64,000 nucleotides of DNA. It comes from Pseudoalteromonas sp. MMG010 (GTDB lineage Bacteria; Pseudomonadota; Gammaproteobacteria; Enterobacterales; Alteromonadaceae). Location of the stretch: assembly GCF_018100905.1 (NCBI RefSeq), contig NZ_JAGJEG010000013.1, positions 1-64,000 on the forward strand. The letters run 5' to 3'. Under the pieces are notes generated by a model. That model did no database searches, was not told the DNA's origin, and saw only the letters and a program-made list of their open reading frames with translations. Both the position numbers and the translations under genes were made by a program. Shown here piece after piece: positions 1 through 8,091 of this stretch; position 1 is the first letter of the stretch; every line of letters begins with the position of its first letter.

Positions 1-112
1 AAAACTTTTGATCGTTCGGACATTTTTCAATCAAATATGGTTAAAAATACCTAAAACGACGGATGCCATGCTGTTTTTTTATACTTATATGCATTATTTA
101 CTATAAATATCA

Positions 113-140
113 TTGCTAAGTTTAATTTACGCGTTAATAT
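113..140 (+). promoter_or_regulatory. Possible sigma-70 promoter of the RRM gene
   Basis: TTGCTA and TAATAT are separated by 16 nt in the AT-rich leader, about 55 nt before the start codon. The match is only moderate and AT-rich DNA yields such pairs by chance. Nothing else is recognisable in the first 194 bases, and no gene end from upstream is visible. Confidence 0.25.
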
Positions 141-194
141 AACAAGCTCACATGTTAAATTAATGTTTATTTCCTGTTTATTGGTAGATCTAAA

Positions 195-674
195 ATGAAA
201 TCACCCGATCAAAAATCTCTTATATTGGCAGTTATACTTGCTGTCGTTGGATTTATTATTGCTAAGTTTGCGTTAGCAAGCTTTGAATTAGACTCAGCGT
301 TGTTATTTGCAGCTGGTTTATTCATTGGCGCTGTTGCTATTTCAATGCTTTCAATTGAAGCATCTGAAGAAGCCGAAATTAAAACTAAAACACTTTATGT
401 TGGTAACCTTCCTTATAGAGCAAATGAAGGCGTAGTACGTGCTTTATTTGAAGAGCAAGGAAAAGTGTTTAATGTTCGTTTATTAAAAGATAAGAATACG
501 GGTAAACGACGTGGTTTTGGTTTTGTTGAAATGGCTTTAGCGGATGCAGATAGTGCTATTGCTAAACTTAATGATAGCGAATTTCAGCAACGTACTTTAA
601 AAGTTCGTGAAGCAAAGCAAAAACAAGAAGAGGATTCTAACTCTGTACGTACTGAGTCAGATCAATCTGCGTAA
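195..674 (+). CDS. Membrane-anchored RRM RNA-binding protein
   Basis: A 159-residue protein with two predicted membrane helices (about 9-28 and 35-53), then a single RNA recognition motif from about residue 65 to 140. The RNP2 motif LYVGNL (67-72) and RNP1 motif RRGFGFVEM (105-113) are both intact, including the stacking aromatics. The C-terminus is a charged, probably disordered tail. RRM proteins of this kind bind single-stranded RNA. The membrane anchor suggests action at the inner membrane on the cytoplasmic face, but target and process are unknown. The last 38 bp overlap the 3' end of the convergent murI gene. A hairpin with a T-tract just downstream, inside murI, looks like its terminator. 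Confidence 0.9.
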   Translation: MKSPDQKSLILAVILAVVGFIIAKFALASFELDSALLFAAGLFIGAVAISMLSIEASEEAEIKTKTLYVGNLPYRANEGVVRALFEEQGKVFNVRLLKDKNTGKRRGFGFVEMALADADSAIAKLNDSEFQQRTLKVREAKQKQEEDSNSVRTESDQSA

Positions 675-1440
675 TAATATCTTGTGTAGATAATACATTA
701 TCAGAAGTATAAGCCGTTGCATAAAAGTGTAACGGCTTTTTTGTTGCGCTCGCAGTCACTGTTAGTTTGTCTGTGTTTAATAATAAGTCATATACTCGGT
801 TAGCAATCGCTTGCCCTGAATCTAACAATTTCACCTGTTTATTTAAAAACTCATTAATTGCATCAGCTAATATAGGAAAGTGTGTGCACCCTAAAACAAG
901 TACATCAATCTCTGGACTTATATTAAGTCTTACGAGCTCTTTGTGAAGTTTCTCTATCTTTAACTCATCTGTGAAGAAGAAGTTTTCTGCTATTGTTACC
1001 AATTCAACACTGCTCAATAAACTAACATGAGCACATGATGCGTGGGTACGTATTAATTCTTTTGTGTATTCACTCGCTATTGTCGCTGGAGTTGCAAGTA
1101 AACCAATTTTATTTGACTGAGTAAGCTGGGCAGCAGGCTTAATTGCGGGCACAACCCCTACTATTGGAATGTTAGTTATGAGTCGTACTGCACTTAATGC
1201 TGAGGTAGAGGCTGTATTACAAGCGATTACAATAAGGTCGACGTTTAATTTTTTATGTTCTATATAACGAATTAATGCGCTTAATCTGTTAATAATAGTT
1301 TGTTGTGTTTGCGCTCCATATGGCAATAGCTCATTATCCATAAAGTAACTATATTGAGCATACGGAATACTCCGTTGAATATGTCCAAGCACAGTTGTAC
1401 CACCGATACCTGAGTCAAATACCAATATATGTGCTGGCAA
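637..1440 (-). CDS. murI: Glutamate racemase MurI
   Basis: Interconverts L- and D-glutamate, supplying D-Glu for peptidoglycan synthesis in the cytoplasm. The 267-residue length is normal for the family. The N-terminal motif FDSGIGG (8-14) and both catalytic cysteines are present: C74 in ACNTAS and C185 in GCTH. The start codon is TTG, supported by AAGGAA about 9 nt upstream and by the N-terminus aligning with the family's usual beginning. A TTG start suggests modest translation. The gene lies 78 nt downstream of the DUF5610-like gene on the same strand. Its 3' end overlaps the convergent RRM gene and also contains that gene's probable terminator. Confidence 0.95.
   Translation of the reverse strand: MPAHILVFDSGIGGTTVLGHIQRSIPYAQYSYFMDNELLPYGAQTQQTIINRLSALIRYIEHKKLNVDLIVIACNTASTSALSAVRLITNIPIVGVVPAIKPAAQLTQSNKIGLLATPATIASEYTKELIRTHASCAHVSLLSSVELVTIAENFFFTDELKIEKLHKELVRLNISPEIDVLVLGCTHFPILADAINEFLNKQVKLLDSGQAIANRVYDLLLNTDKLTVTASATKKPLHFYATAYTSDNVLSTQDIITQIDLTQYVQS
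711..742 (+). terminator. Rho-independent terminator of the RRM gene, inside murI
   Basis: An 8-bp perfect inverted repeat, AAGCCGTT (711-718) and AACGGCTT (731-738), with a 12-nt loop and a run of T to 742. It lies about 37 nt past the RRM stop codon, in the direction of that gene. It sits wholly within the murI coding sequence, so the same bases also encode MurI residues near its C-terminus. Confidence 0.7.
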
Positions 1441-1518
1441 ACTACAACTTCCTTTAAATAACTAAGAGCGGCAGTTTGCCATGGGGTCTACATAAAATAA
1501 AGTAGTTTACGCTTTACC

Positions 1519-2646
1519 CTAGTTTAAGTTAGATAAATCTTCTGTTGCTGCATTTAACTCATTAAGATTATCAAACATAGATTGCGTGTACTCAACTAAT
1601 TTGTCTATTTGCTCTTGATCTTGGTTTAACCATTGCATAATGCCTGCTAGTTGATTTTGTAAACCTAATTCATCGGCCTTTTCGAACACATCTCTTAGTT
1701 CGTCATTAAATGGGGCTAATGTATTGGCAATGTCTTTTTCTGGTGTAGGTAAATATTGCTCATAACTTTTAACCGCTGCAACCACTTTTGTTTGTCTTAG
1801 ATCCATTGAGAATGCAACTAACTGATCACTACCTAAGCTTAACTCTTGGGCTTGTTCGAATGCTTTATCTAAATCACCACCAAAAAATGTCTGACTTACA
1901 CTTTGTAAGTCTTCCATCATTGCGTTAATTGCTTCTTGTTCCTGTTCATTAAGATCACCATTAACTGACATTGAAAAAGAAACTTCACGTGATTGTGATG
2001 AAGAGCTTGCAAATGACTCTCCATTACTATTGCTCTGATAGCTGCTGGCAGATTGAGATTCAAAAGCATCACTAAAGCTTATGCTCACTTCGTCACCTTC
2101 GGCTGTGGTAAAGGTGTAATCGGCATTACTGCTCATACTGACATATTGCGCTTGTGAAATACCAACATTGTAGGGTTGAGGGTTAAATAACTCATCTTCA
2201 AATTCATTTAGGCCGTTAAATATACCTTCTTTAGAGTTATTAATGCCTTCTTCTATATCGTCATTAAAAACACCGGTCCCTTTTAACTCTTCGATAGCTT
2301 GATCAATACCTGTTTCTACTCCTGATCTTGCGTCATTGAGCATTGTTTGCAATTTTTCATCGTCTGCACCATTAGCTTTTGCACTATTAACTGCACCAGT
2401 TACAAAATTGAGGACATTATTAACAATTTCATCAAAATCAAAAAGTGATTTGTCTTCTGTCTTTCCAGCGACAGGTAAGCCGAGCTGTTCAGCCATTTTG
2501 TCGCCGAGCACCTTAGCAGCCAATTCTTTTGAATTGTGTTGGTAATTATCTTGTACAGAGTTAGTTGCGGGCTCATGTATATTAGCTTTACCATTGAATT
2601 TATTGACATTGTTACTTGGTGTAAAATTAAAATTACCTATTTTCAT
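1519..2646 (-). CDS. DUF5610-like protein of unknown function
   Basis: Start placed at the ATG giving MKIGNFNFTP, because AGGGAG lies 7-8 nt upstream; a longer reading from 2712 has no such site. The product is 375 residues, acidic and rich in Ser, Asn, Gln and Glu, with no signal peptide or membrane helix. An N-terminal helical region (about 40-150 of this reading, with KELAAKVLGDKMAEQLGLP) resembles the DUF5610 family, recalled from gammaproteobacterial proteins and not verified by search. The middle is Ser-rich and low in complexity. The C-terminal half is helical, with paired Gln/Glu-rich segments that could be coiled coil. It may be cotranscribed with murI. Function unknown. Confidence 0.75.
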   Translation of the reverse strand: MKIGNFNFTPSNNVNKFNGKANIHEPATNSVQDNYQHNSKELAAKVLGDKMAEQLGLPVAGKTEDKSLFDFDEIVNNVLNFVTGAVNSAKANGADDEKLQTMLNDARSGVETGIDQAIEELKGTGVFNDDIEEGINNSKEGIFNGLNEFEDELFNPQPYNVGISQAQYVSMSSNADYTFTTAEGDEVSISFSDAFESQSASSYQSNSNGESFASSSSQSREVSFSMSVNGDLNEQEQEAINAMMEDLQSVSQTFFGGDLDKAFEQAQELSLGSDQLVAFSMDLRQTKVVAAVKSYEQYLPTPEKDIANTLAPFNDELRDVFEKADELGLQNQLAGIMQWLNQDQEQIDKLVEYTQSMFDNLNELNAATEDLSNLN

Positions 2647-2810
2647 GATTAACTCCCTAAAGATGCATAAACTATTATCGGCCTGTGTTAATAAATCTGA
2701 AGTAAATAGCATAGAAAAACATCAATTAAATATAAGCCAAAACTAGACAAATAATATGTGCCCCCTACAATAGCGCCGATAAACAGTAAACATACAAGGT
2801 AATAGTATTA

Positions 2811-3908
2811 ATGGCGGTTATTAAAATAAATACCACTCAATATGATGCACAGTTAAAAGAAAAAGAGTTACGCATTATTACTCAGTTCCAACGTTTTGGT
2901 ATTGAGCAGTTAGAGGTGTTCGATTCACAGCCAATTAACTACCGTCAGCGAGCAGAGTTTAGAGTTTGGCATGATGGTGATGATCTATTCCATATAATGT
3001 TTGATCAAACAACCAAAGAAAAAATTAGGGTTGATACTTTTGATCCGGCAGCACCGTTGGTATCAGAAATAATGCAGGTAATGATTGAGCATCTTAAACC
3101 CAATGAAATACTACGCCGTAAACTATTTCAGATTGACTATTTATCAACGCTCAGTGGGGAAATTTTAGTTAGCTTACTTTATCACAAGCCGTTAGATGAA
3201 CATTGGCTAAGTGCAATAAAAACACTTAAAGAAAAACTGAGTCGTGATTATAAAATAGATTTTATTGGCCGCGCGCGTAAGCAAAAAGAAGTATTGGGCG
3301 ATGATTTTGTAACAGAGCAATTAAATGTAAATGGCCAAAACCTTATTTACCAACAAGTAGAAAATAGCTTCACTCAACCAAATGCGAATGTAAATATTAA
3401 AATGCTTGAGTGGGCACAAGACTTATGTAAACCATTAAAAAATGATTTATTAGAGTTATATTGTGGTAATGGTAACTTCTCTATTGCCTTGGCCGGCTCA
3501 TTTGATCGTGTCCTTGCAACAGAAATATCTAAATCATCAGTTTACTCAGCGCAATACAACATTGCACAAAACAAGGTAAATAATTTAGATATTATTCGCA
3601 TGTCGAGCGAAGAATTCACCCAAGCAATGAATGGTGAGCGAACATTTTCTCGCTTAGAAGGTATTGATTTAAAGAGCTACAATTGCCAAACCATTTTAGT
3701 TGATCCTCCTCGCGCAGGCATGGATACACTAACGTGTGATTTAGTTTCGAACTACGATAATATCATTTATATCTCGTGTAACCCTGAAACTCTAGAGCGC
3801 GATTTAGAACACCTAACTCAAACTCATGCTGTTAAGCGGTTTGCTATTTTTGATCAATTCCCATACACCCACCATATTGAATCTGGTGTATTTTTACAGA
3901 AAAAATAA
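2811..3908 (+). CDS. trmA: tRNA (uracil-5-)-methyltransferase TrmA
   Basis: Makes 5-methyluridine at position 54 of the tRNA T-loop using S-adenosylmethionine. The 365-residue length equals the TrmA norm; it lacks the iron-sulfur TRAM region of the RlmC/RlmD relatives. SAM-binding motif [10 protein letters not shown] is near 215-224, motif [12 protein letters not shown] near 297-305, the catalytic nucleophile is C323 in [11 protein letters not shown], and the C-terminal base is E357 in HIESGVF. It is transcribed divergently from the DUF5610-like gene and its 3' end lies 9 bp from the convergent VpsP-like gene. Confidence 0.96.
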   Translation: MAVIKINTTQYDAQLKEKELRIITQFQRFGIEQLEVFDSQPINYRQRAEFRVWHDGDDLFHIMFDQTTKEKIRVDTFDPAAPLVSEIMQVMIEHLKPNEILRRKLFQIDYLSTLSGEILVSLLYHKPLDEHWLSAIKTLKEKLSRDYKIDFIGRARKQKEVLGDDFVTEQLNVNGQNLIYQQVENSFTQPNANVNIKMLEWAQDLCKPLKNDLLELYCGNGNFSIALAGSFDRVLATEISKSSVYSAQYNIAQNKVNNLDIIRMSSEEFTQAMNGERTFSRLEGIDLKSYNCQTILVDPPRAGMDTLTCDLVSNYDNIIYISCNPETLERDLEHLTQTHAVKRFAIFDQFPYTHHIESGVFLQKK

Positions 3909-3917
3909 ATTTAGTTA

Positions 3918-4634
3918 TTATGAGCAGTAGCTCGTGTTCATCCACGAGCTCTGTATATTCTTAAACTGTTCATTCTTATTTATGATCAAACATATTAACT
4001 TTAATTGGCCTCTTTTTTTTGCTGACTTAAATACTCCTACAAATTGAGAGCCGTGCATTACCGCTAAATCCAAATGTTTAAACAATAGTGGTTTATAGCG
4101 ACTTTTAAGACTCCCCCAATTCTCTAATAAAATATCAACAACAGCTTGATTCACATCGTAATCAAAAGGGCCTGCTATTTCTGCCTGTTGAATATACATA
4201 ATAGTTTCATCATCTACACCGCTAAGATAACTTTGTAATAATGCCAAATCAATCCACGTTTTAGCCCAAAGTGCTCTTAATTTAACGGCATCAATTAAAT
4301 ATTGCTTTGCTGTATTTAATTCGTTTTTAGGTAACCATTTATGACTAATCCCTAATACCAATAGATTTGCCTTAATATGTAAATAATGTGGATTCTTTGG
4401 GTCTTTCAATAACACCGATGACATTGTATTGAGCATAGAATTAAATTGCTTTTGCGACAAACGCTCTGGCGTTATCTGCCAAGATTTCAAACTATTATAG
4501 ACCGAAAAATATTGCGCATTTGCTACACTTTTTAAGTAACTTATATAACCAATAACCCCAACAAAAATGCAAAAGATAAACACCGTAATAATACGTGTAA
4601 TAAATGGTTTAGTTGTATTTTTGAAACAAAGCAT
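3918..4634 (-). CDS. VpsP-like exopolysaccharide biosynthesis protein
   Basis: 238 residues with one N-terminal membrane helix (about 11-33) and a helical, TPR-like remainder predicted to face the periplasm. It is the last gene of the exopolysaccharide locus, as vpsP is near the end of the V. cholerae vps-II operon. The assignment rests on position, size and topology; the biochemical role of this family is not established to my knowledge. The start overlaps the end of the PHP phosphatase by 26 nt, indicating translational coupling. A hairpin lies in its last codons. Confidence 0.7.
   Translation of the reverse strand: MLCFKNTTKPFITRIITVFIFCIFVGVIGYISYLKSVANAQYFSVYNSLKSWQITPERLSQKQFNSMLNTMSSVLLKDPKNPHYLHIKANLLVLGISHKWLPKNELNTAKQYLIDAVKLRALWAKTWIDLALLQSYLSGVDDETIMYIQQAEIAGPFDYDVNQAVVDILLENWGSLKSRYKPLLFKHLDLAVMHGSQFVGVFKSAKKRGQLKLICLIINKNEQFKNIQSSWMNTSYCS
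3929..3950. terminator. Hairpin at the convergent end of trmA and the vps-like operon
   Basis: AGCTCGTG and CACGAGCT are perfect 8-bp arms around a 6-nt loop, inside the last codons of the VpsP-like gene and about 20 nt past the trmA stop. Neither side has a run of T immediately after the stem. It may terminate weakly or protect 3' ends rather than act as a classical terminator. Confidence 0.35.
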
Positions 4635-5343
4635 CCGTTAAACACCTTGGGTTTGTATACAGTAAAGCGGTTGCATAAGCTTCGCCATAATGATTGCAAA
4701 TAAACTGGTATGCTTTACTTAAAACAGCCGGACGACGTTTAACATTGTGTGCATCAGATGCCACAAAATCGGCTAATTTATATTTAAGTATTATTTCGCA
4801 TAAATTAAAAGCTCGTTGCCCAAAGTCTCCTGTAATACTGCTCGCTGTAACTTGTAATAAGCAACCTAGCTTTTTTAACTTATTTAAGTAGCTAATATCT
4901 TGTTGAATATCTCTATTTCGTTCTGGATGAGCAACGATTACGGTTATATTTTTTTCACCTAACCAAGTAATAAAATTATCGTAACCAGGGGGCATATGTG
5001 AATGCGGAAACTCGAGTAATACACAGTTATTTTTACCATACTTCCCTAAATACGGTATTCGTTTATTTTCAATTAAATCGATAATCGCAACATCAACTCT
5101 AACCTCTGCCGCCATAGCTAATTTAACGTCTAAATTTTTAGACGCGACATACTGCTGCAACAAATAAAACTGCGTATAAATATTATCAATAGTATTATCA
5201 TACCGCCCCAAGTGAATATGAGGAGTTGTGACAATATGTGTAATACCATCATTAATCGCTTGGGTGATTAATGCGATAGACTCTTCAACATTTTTCGCAC
5301 CATCATCAAGCGCTGGCAGTATGTGGCTATGAATATCTATCAT
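4609..5343 (-). CDS. PHP-type tyrosine-protein phosphatase (CpsB/YwqE family)
   Basis: Predicted manganese-dependent phosphotyrosine phosphatase that dephosphorylates the partner tyrosine kinase of exopolysaccharide assembly. The N-terminal metal site MIDIHSHILPALDDGA is intact. Later metal ligands appear as TTPHI, AAEVRVD, VAHPERN and ASDAHN. The start is set at MIDIHSH, which begins 1 nt after the TAA of the kinase gene; a longer reading inside the kinase gene would add 24 unconserved residues. The tight linkage to the Wzc-like kinase supports the pairing. Proteobacterial Wzc systems more often use a low-molecular-weight Wzb phosphatase, which is not seen here. Confidence 0.9.
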   Translation of the reverse strand: MIDIHSHILPALDDGAKNVEESIALITQAINDGITHIVTTPHIHLGRYDNTIDNIYTQFYLLQQYVASKNLDVKLAMAAEVRVDVAIIDLIENKRIPYLGKYGKNNCVLLEFPHSHMPPGYDNFITWLGEKNITVIVAHPERNRDIQQDISYLNKLKKLGCLLQVTASSITGDFGQRAFNLCEIILKYKLADFVASDAHNVKRRPAVLSKAYQFICNHYGEAYATALLYTNPRCLTDALFQKYN

Positions 5344-5344
5344 A

Positions 5345-7564
5345 TTAAACCGAACCATCATTGCTAGTTTGTACGTCATATCCATATGGGTTGTAATAAT
5401 CAGCATACTCAGCATCAGTGCCTTTTGATATATCGACCTTATTTAATAGTACACCTGCAATCGGCGTATTAATTTCTGAAAACCTATCTAGTGTATTTTT
5501 AATTTGGCTAGTGCGTGTTGAATCAGCTTTTACTACATATAAAACGGCATGACAGCTATTCGCTATTATAAGAGGATCACTCACAGCTTGGGTGGGAGGA
5601 GTATCAATAATAATATATTCAAATTGTTGTTTTAAACGCTCTATTAACTGAGTAAAGCGAGTAGAGGTTAATAGCTCTAGAGGATTTGTAGGGATCGGGC
5701 CACTTGGAAGAATATGTAAGTCACTTTTATCGTCACACACAATACAATCATTTGTAGTCCCGTTATCAATGATTAATGTTGATAGCCCCCCTTTGTTTGG
5801 GGGTATATTAAAACGTTTATTTAATGACGGACGCCTTAAGTCAGCATCTATTAATAGTGTTTTTCCTATTTGTGATAATGACAACGCTAAGTTAATTGCG
5901 GTTGTTGTTTTCCCTTCACCTGACAGCGTTGATGTAATAGAAAATACATGTTGCTTCCTATCCATTTGCTGAGTAAGCACTAACCCAGTGCGAAGCGTAC
6001 GCACTGACTCAGATAAATGACTATATTGAGCGTCTAAATAAGCATATGTATATAAATGCCCATTCTTTTCCACTTTAACTTGCGCAAACAACCCTAGCAT
6101 TTTATGTAATAACTTACTTTCAATATCTAATTTACTTTTAACCGTGTCATTTAAAGCATCAAAAATGAACACAGTGACTACAGCGAAACCCAAACTAATA
6201 ATAAAAGTGATAATTATGATTAATTTTTTTCTTGGCTTACTAGGATTAAGAGGTGCTTGAGCTCGATCGGTAAAGCGGGCAACAGCAGAGTTAAAGTCAC
6301 TGGTTACTTCAGTTTCTTTAGAACGAGAAAGGAAAGTGTTAAAAATACTACGGTTTGTTTCAACTTCACGTAATAGTTGATTATATTCGGTTTCTTTTCG
6401 CGAAACCGCTTGATAGCGTAATCGAATACTTTCAATTTCACGCTCTAACGCACCAACGGTAGCATTCGCTCTACTATACTCTTTTTTAATACCAACAATT
6501 AAACCCTTAATTTGTGAATGTAAATTATCTCGAACTGCGGCTAATTCAGCTTGAGCAGAAATCATTTTAGGGTGTTTCATACCATACACATCACCCAGTT
6601 CACTAACCTTTTTTTGAGCTAAAATCATTTCCTTTTTCACATCTTGAATAACTCTATGTGAGGTAATTTCAGGCATATTACCTAATCGCTCAATACTATC
6701 TTCACCATACTCTGCAATGATTTTATTGATACTGCGTAAATTATTACGCTCATTTCTAGCTTCAACTAACTGTTCTGATGTTTGCTCTAACTCTTGACTA
6801 ATTAAGCTTGCAACCCCTTCTATATCAATCAGGCCTTCAGTCTCCCTATATAATTGCAATTTGCTTTCTGCCGTATCTAATTGCTCTCTTAAATCTGATA
6901 AGCGAACATTGAGCCAATCTGATGCTTTTTTTGTTATACCTACTTTTGCATCTAAATTGCTCTGCATGTAAACCTCACCCACAGAATTAGCAACCAGGGC
7001 AGCCATTTGTGGATCATTTGATTCAAAAGTAATATTAACCAGTTGGGTTTTTCTAATAGGTGAAATAATTAACCTTGATTTAAAAATATGCACTAAGTTT
7101 AAAAGCTCTCTTTGTGCCTGTATCGTCGGGGATAAAATCGGTTCTATATTTCTTGGTAAAAAAGGGAATAACTCTTTAATAAAATTAATACTTACTTGGG
7201 TGAAACTAGGCTCAGACATAAAGTCAGAGTGACTTTTTAGATTAAGATTTTTAATGACTTCTTTAGCGATATTACTTGATTTTAATATTTCAAATTGGGT
7301 TAAGTAATATTCTTTTTTAGAAGAATCCAAGCCATAAACTTCGTCAAAGCTAACGGCTTTTGTCGATTCTGATTCTATTAATAAAGTCGCCGTTGCACTA
7401 TATCTAGGGATCAGGGTCATGGTAAACATTGCAACTGTTATTGTGATTACAACTGCAAAGCTTATTATTTTCCATTTGTTATTTTTAAGCACATTTAAGT
7501 AGGCATTAATATTAATGACCTCATTTTTATGCGTGTTAGTTAGATTCAAGTTTTTATAGTCCAT
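5345..7564 (-). CDS. Wzc/VpsO-like chain-length regulator and BY-kinase
   Basis: 739-residue inner-membrane protein combining a Wzz domain with a bacterial tyrosine kinase. Membrane helix 1 is at about 33-55, followed by a long periplasmic coiled-coil region. The PxxPxxP-like segment PLNPSKPRK precedes helix 2 at about 450-470. The cytoplasmic kinase has Walker A SGEGKTTT (about 548-555), Walker A' LLIDADLRRP and Walker B IIIDTPP (about 651-657). A C-terminal tyrosine cluster has Tyr at about 720, 723, 724, 727 and 729, the expected autophosphorylation sites. It controls polymer length and couples to the OPX exporter. It sits 8 nt after the OPX gene and 1 nt before the PHP phosphatase. Confidence 0.93.
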   Translation of the reverse strand: MDYKNLNLTNTHKNEVININAYLNVLKNNKWKIISFAVVITITVAMFTMTLIPRYSATATLLIESESTKAVSFDEVYGLDSSKKEYYLTQFEILKSSNIAKEVIKNLNLKSHSDFMSEPSFTQVSINFIKELFPFLPRNIEPILSPTIQAQRELLNLVHIFKSRLIISPIRKTQLVNITFESNDPQMAALVANSVGEVYMQSNLDAKVGITKKASDWLNVRLSDLREQLDTAESKLQLYRETEGLIDIEGVASLISQELEQTSEQLVEARNERNNLRSINKIIAEYGEDSIERLGNMPEITSHRVIQDVKKEMILAQKKVSELGDVYGMKHPKMISAQAELAAVRDNLHSQIKGLIVGIKKEYSRANATVGALEREIESIRLRYQAVSRKETEYNQLLREVETNRSIFNTFLSRSKETEVTSDFNSAVARFTDRAQAPLNPSKPRKKLIIIITFIISLGFAVVTVFIFDALNDTVKSKLDIESKLLHKMLGLFAQVKVEKNGHLYTYAYLDAQYSHLSESVRTLRTGLVLTQQMDRKQHVFSITSTLSGEGKTTTAINLALSLSQIGKTLLIDADLRRPSLNKRFNIPPNKGGLSTLIIDNGTTNDCIVCDDKSDLHILPSGPIPTNPLELLTSTRFTQLIERLKQQFEYIIIDTPPTQAVSDPLIIANSCHAVLYVVKADSTRTSQIKNTLDRFSEINTPIAGVLLNKVDISKGTDAEYADYYNPYGYDVQTSNDGSV

Positions 7565-7572
7565 TACAAATC

Positions 7573-8091
7573 CTAAAATAATCGCTGATTAATCCTAATA
7601 GTGTCACCCGCGCCAACAACACTACTTAGCTTAACCAATAGTCCCTCGCTTTTGGCACGCTCTTTAAATAAATAGATTTTACTTTCAGATGCCCGTTCAG
7701 TTAAGCCACCAGCTAAAGCAACGGCTTGGTTAACTGTCATACCAATTTGATAAGGATATGCTCCCGGTTTTTTTACTTCTCCATGAATATAAAAAGGACG
7801 ATACTCTATCACTTGCACATAGACATTAGGGTTGTTTAAGTACCCAGCTTTAAGACCCTGAGTGATAAGCCCCTCAACCTCTTTTACAGTTAGGCTTGTT
7901 AACTTAATTTCACCTAAAAATGGATAGTTCACTAAACCACTAATACTTAGCAACGCTTCTACATCTAAATCACTTTGGCCGAAGACTTTTATTAAGACCT
8001 TATCGCCTGCACCTAATTGATAATTATCAATATCATTCGCAAAAAGATTGATAGAAAAAATGAAGTAAATAAACATAAGTACTCTTGCCAT
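7573..8091 (-). CDS. Short OPX polysaccharide export protein (VpsN-like)
   Basis: 172 residues with a Sec signal peptide (cleavage probably after LFA near residue 18), then a Poly_export/PES domain (YQLGAGDKVLIKVFGQSDL onward) and one SLBB domain (IHGEVKKPGAYPYQ to the end). There is no lipobox and no C-terminal amphipathic helix, so it is far shorter than E. coli Wza (about 380 residues). By analogy with minimal OPX proteins it should be periplasmic and dock onto a separate outer-membrane barrel. The barrel candidate is the gene directly upstream, whose TAA overlaps this ATG by one base. Confidence 0.9.
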   Translation of the reverse strand: MARVLMFIYFIFSINLFANDIDNYQLGAGDKVLIKVFGQSDLDVEALLSISGLVNYPFLGEIKLTSLTVKEVEGLITQGLKAGYLNNPNVYVQVIEYRPFYIHGEVKKPGAYPYQIGMTVNQAVALAGGLTERASESKIYLFKERAKSEGLLVKLSSVVGAGDTIRINQRLF

